Part shown: one piece after another, positions 61,472 through 64,000 of the stretch | Layout: every line of letters begins with the position of its first letter | Position numbering within the stretch: position 1 is the stretch's first letter | NCBI GenBank assembly: GCA_002292375.1 | Contig: DBBV01000018.1 | Location: forward strand, 1-64,000 | Reading direction: 5' to 3' | Origin: Methylococcaceae bacterium UBA975 | Lineage (GTDB): Bacteria; Pseudomonadota; Gammaproteobacteria; Methylococcales; Cycloclasticaceae | DNA: 64,000 nt | The notes under the pieces: generated by a model | The model's input: only the letters and a program-made list of their open reading frames with translations | The model's database searches: none | What the model was told of the DNA's origin: nothing | Translations under genes and position numbers: made by a program

Positions 61472-63328
61472 ATGATGAATCACTTCCCTGCGTGGAAAAA
61501 CGTGGCATTAGCGGTATCGCTAATGCTTGCCGTAGTGTATGCCCTACCTAATATCTATGGTGAAGACCCCTCTGTTCAAGTTTCGCCTCTTCGCGGTGCG
61601 GTTGTAAATACGTTGTTGTTAACGGATATAAAAGAAACGTTAAAAAATGCGGACATCCCACTTAAAGCGAGTGAACAGTCAGAGCATTTATTGCTGCGCT
61701 TTAACAATACCGAGCAGCAATTAAAAGCCGCGGATATATTGCGTGATAAGTTAGCAAAAAATTACGTTGTTGCTCTTAATCTAGCACCAGCGACGCCCGA
61801 ATGGCTGCGCGCTTTTAATGCATCACCGATGTATTTAGGCTTGGATTTACGTGGCGGGGTACACTTTTTATTAGAAGTGGATATGCAGGCGGCGGAAAAG
61901 CAAGCCATTGACCGTTATGCCACAGATATTCGGCAATATTTAAGAGAAGAGAAGTTACGCTATCTTAATGTGGCAGCAGAAGACGGCAAGGTGCTGATTA
62001 AGTTTAGAAAACAAGCAATTCATGACGCGGCGCTAGAACAACTAAGCCGGCAGTTTCGTAGTTGGGAGTTTAAAACAGACCCCACAACACCAGCGAAACC
62101 GACGATTATTGCCGCAATGTCTCAAGATGAGCGTAAAGATGTACGTAAGTACGCATTACAGCAAAATATTATTACCCTAAAAAACCGTGTCAATGAACTG
62201 GGTGTTGCCGAGCCGGTTATTCAACAACAAGGTGATAACCGTATTGTTGTTGAGTTACCTGGGGTGCAAGATACTGCACGGGCTAAAGAAATTTTAGGCG
62301 CGACTGCAACCCTTGAGTACCATATGGTAGATGTTGAACACAGCGTATCAGACGCCATAGCCGGTCGAGTGCCACTGGGCTCTAAGTTGTATAACAACCG
62401 AGAAGGCGGGCAGATTTTACTGAAAAAACAAGTTATCGTTACCGGTAGTGAAATTGTTGATGCCTCATCAGGTATCGAAAGCGATAGCGGATCGGCCATG
62501 GTGTCGGTTAGTCTTGATGGGCCGGGCGGTAAAAAAATGAGTAAAACCACCCGTGAAAACATTGGTCAACCGATGGCTGTGGTGTTTATAGAGAATAGAA
62601 CAGACACCAAACTGGTTGATGGCAAACCGGTTCGCGTTAAGTCCGTCGTAGAAGAGGTGATTAATGTGGCGACGATTCGCGGTCATTTTAGTAACCGATT
62701 CCAAACGACCGGTTTAGACAATACCGCTGAAGCACGTGACTTGGCCTTGTTACTTCGTGCAGGCGCATTAGCGGCACCGATTGATATTGTGGAAGAACGT
62801 ACCGTTGGCCCAAGCCTAGGTCAAGATAATATCGATAGGGGCTTTAATTCAGTGCTCATTGGCTTTGTACTGGTGTTAATTTTTATGGCGGTATATTACA
62901 AAACCTTTGGTTTGTTTGCCGATATTGCGCTGGCCACTAATTTGATTTTCATTGTGGCTATTTTGTCCCTTTTACAAGCAACCTTAACGCTACCGGGTAT
63001 TGCGGGTATTGTTTTAACCGTGGGTATGGCGGTGGACGCCAATGTGTTGATTTTTGAGCGAATAAAAGAAGAACTTAAAAACGGTAACTCACCTCAAGCC
63101 AGTATTCACGCGGGCTATGAGAAGGCGTTTTCGACTATTGCTGATGCTAATGTGACAACCTTGATCGCCGCAATAATCTTGTTTGGCTTTGGTACCGGGC
63201 CGATTAAAGGCTTTGCCATCACCTTAAGTATTGGTATTTTAACCTCTATGTTTACCGCTATCGTCGGTACCCGCGCCCTAGTAAATGCAAGCTTTGGTAA
63301 CCGTCAGCTAACCACCTTGAAGATATAA
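61472..63328 (+). CDS. secD: Protein translocase subunit SecD
   Basis: 618 residues, as E. coli SecD (615). An N-terminal membrane span, a large periplasmic P1 domain with LGLDLRGGVHFLLEVD (about 120-135), and five C-terminal spans starting near 455. TVGMAVDANVLIFERIKEE is the conserved TM4 block with the proton-path Asp. It uses the proton gradient to pull proteins through SecYEG. Confidence 0.97.
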   Translation: MMNHFPAWKNVALAVSLMLAVVYALPNIYGEDPSVQVSPLRGAVVNTLLLTDIKETLKNADIPLKASEQSEHLLLRFNNTEQQLKAADILRDKLAKNYVVALNLAPATPEWLRAFNASPMYLGLDLRGGVHFLLEVDMQAAEKQAIDRYATDIRQYLREEKLRYLNVAAEDGKVLIKFRKQAIHDAALEQLSRQFRSWEFKTDPTTPAKPTIIAAMSQDERKDVRKYALQQNIITLKNRVNELGVAEPVIQQQGDNRIVVELPGVQDTARAKEILGATATLEYHMVDVEHSVSDAIAGRVPLGSKLYNNREGGQILLKKQVIVTGSEIVDASSGIESDSGSAMVSVSLDGPGGKKMSKTTRENIGQPMAVVFIENRTDTKLVDGKPVRVKSVVEEVINVATIRGHFSNRFQTTGLDNTAEARDLALLLRAGALAAPIDIVEERTVGPSLGQDNIDRGFNSVLIGFVLVLIFMAVYYKTFGLFADIALATNLIFIVAILSLLQATLTLPGIAGIVLTVGMAVDANVLIFERIKEELKNGNSPQASIHAGYEKAFSTIADANVTTLIAAIILFGFGTGPIKGFAITLSIGILTSMFTAIVGTRALVNASFGNRQLTTLKI

Positions 63329-63329
63329 A

Positions 63330-64000
63330 ATGACTGATCAAACTACGATAAAAATCGATTTTTTAAGTAAACGCAAATTAGCGACAATTTTTTCATTTCT
63401 ATTAATACTTGTTTCTATAGCCTCGTTAGCGACCCAAGGCTTAAAAAAAGGTATCGATTTTACGGGTGGTACCTTGGTGGAGATGAGTTTTTCTGCACCT
63501 GCCGATTTAAATGAATTAAGGCAAGTGCTGACAACAGCTGGGTTTGAGGGTGCAGTTGTTCAACACTTTGGCTCGTCGCACGAAGTGCTGATTCGTTTGT
63601 TGCCGGATGTATCGCTCAATACCGCGGCCTTAAGTAATAAAATGCAAGCGTCAATCAATGCCCAGTTTTCCCAGCCAGGTGAGCTGAGGCGGGCGGAGTT
63701 TGTTGGCCCACAGGTAGGCGAAGAACTGACTGAAGATGGTGGTTTAGCGCTACTTTATGCCATGATTTGCATACTTATTTACGTCACTGTGCGCTTTGAA
63801 TACCGTTTTGCGTTAGGCTCTGTGGCAGCTTTAGCGCATGATGTCATCATAACGTTAGGTTTCTTTTCTGTGTTTCAATTCGAGTTTGACTTAACCGTGC
63901 TAGCGGCATTGTTAGCGGTGATCGGTTATTCATTAAATGACACAATTGTTGTGTTTGACCGTGTTAGGGAAAACTTTAGAAAACTACGTAAAGGTAGCCC
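63330..64000 (+). CDS. secF: Protein translocase subunit SecF (3' end beyond window)
   Basis: Starts ATG 63330, one base after the secD stop, and runs off the right edge; 223 codons are visible of about 300 expected. First membrane span near 17-35 (LATIFSFLLILVSIASLA), then the periplasmic domain opened by GIDFTGGTLVEMSF. FVGPQVGEELTEDGG precedes the membrane core, which includes GYSLNDTIVVFDRVRENFR, the SecF TM4 signature. Confidence 0.96.
   Translation, partial: MTDQTTIKIDFLSKRKLATIFSFLLILVSIASLATQGLKKGIDFTGGTLVEMSFSAPADLNELRQVLTTAGFEGAVVQHFGSSHEVLIRLLPDVSLNTAALSNKMQASINAQFSQPGELRRAEFVGPQVGEELTEDGGLALLYAMICILIYVTVRFEYRFALGSVAALAHDVIITLGFFSVFQFEFDLTVLAALLAVIGYSLNDTIVVFDRVRENFRKLRKGS

Overview
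The window is a stretch of Gammaproteobacterial chromosome made almost entirely of housekeeping genes. Several gene orders are classic for the class: lepA-lepB-rnc-era-recO-pdxJ, truA-trpF-trpB-trpA-accD-folC-dedD-cvpA-purF-metZ, rpoE-rseA-rseC-mucD, sdhCDAB-sdhE-ygfX, and queA-tgt-yajC-secD-secF. Together with a sufR-sufBCDS-sufU operon and an SthA-type transhydrogenase, these suggest a marine Thiotrichales-type organism such as Cycloclasticus or Methylophaga. That placement is an inference from gene content and moderate AT-richness, not from a database search.

Layout: 1-4.3 kb holds threonine biosynthesis (hom, thrC) and recJ. 4.3-6.6 kb is the only clearly accessory stretch. It carries two small genes whose boundaries fit integron gene cassettes, one intact attC-like site, a second half-site, a REP-like palindrome and several hairpins. 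No integrase is visible. 6.6-8.8 kb holds a nitroreductase, a LapG-like lipoprotein, an S4 RNA-binding protein and a small DksA-type zinc-finger protein. 8.9-14.7 kb is the SUF iron-sulfur assembly operon, preceded by an IscR-type operator. 14.7-17.3 kb is prfB (with its programmed frameshift) and lysS. 17.3-20.5 kb holds a Yip1 membrane protein, a CtaG-like protein, Sco and YgfZ. 20.6-24.9 kb is succinate dehydrogenase with two assembly factors, one of them a 54-residue SDHAF4/DUF1674 gene. 24.9-29.7 kb holds nadB and the sigma-E operon, which lacks rseB/mucB.

29.7-35.8 kb is the lepA-to-pdxJ block and 35.9-45.4 kb the truA-to-metZ block. 45.5-49.0 kb holds a TANGO2-family protein and aconitase B. 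49.1-55.9 kb holds a SIMPL protein, sthA, a DUF455 protein, lpxH, a periplasmic cyclophilin, cysS and folD. 56.0-56.3 kb is a tRNA cluster (Pro, Arg, His) with a good sigma-70 promoter. It is followed by rsmJ, an outer-membrane protein with His-rich stretches, tRNA-Leu, and queA-tgt-yajC-secD-secF. secF runs off the right edge.

The least ordinary feature is the pair of putative integron cassettes between recJ and the nitroreductase gene. The first base-pairs of each cassette are exactly complementary to the R''-like heptamer that follows its gene. Other points of interest are the SDHAF4 plus SdhE pair, the missing RseB, a cysteine-bearing insertion in threonine synthase, and an orphan lipid-anchored LapG-like protease.
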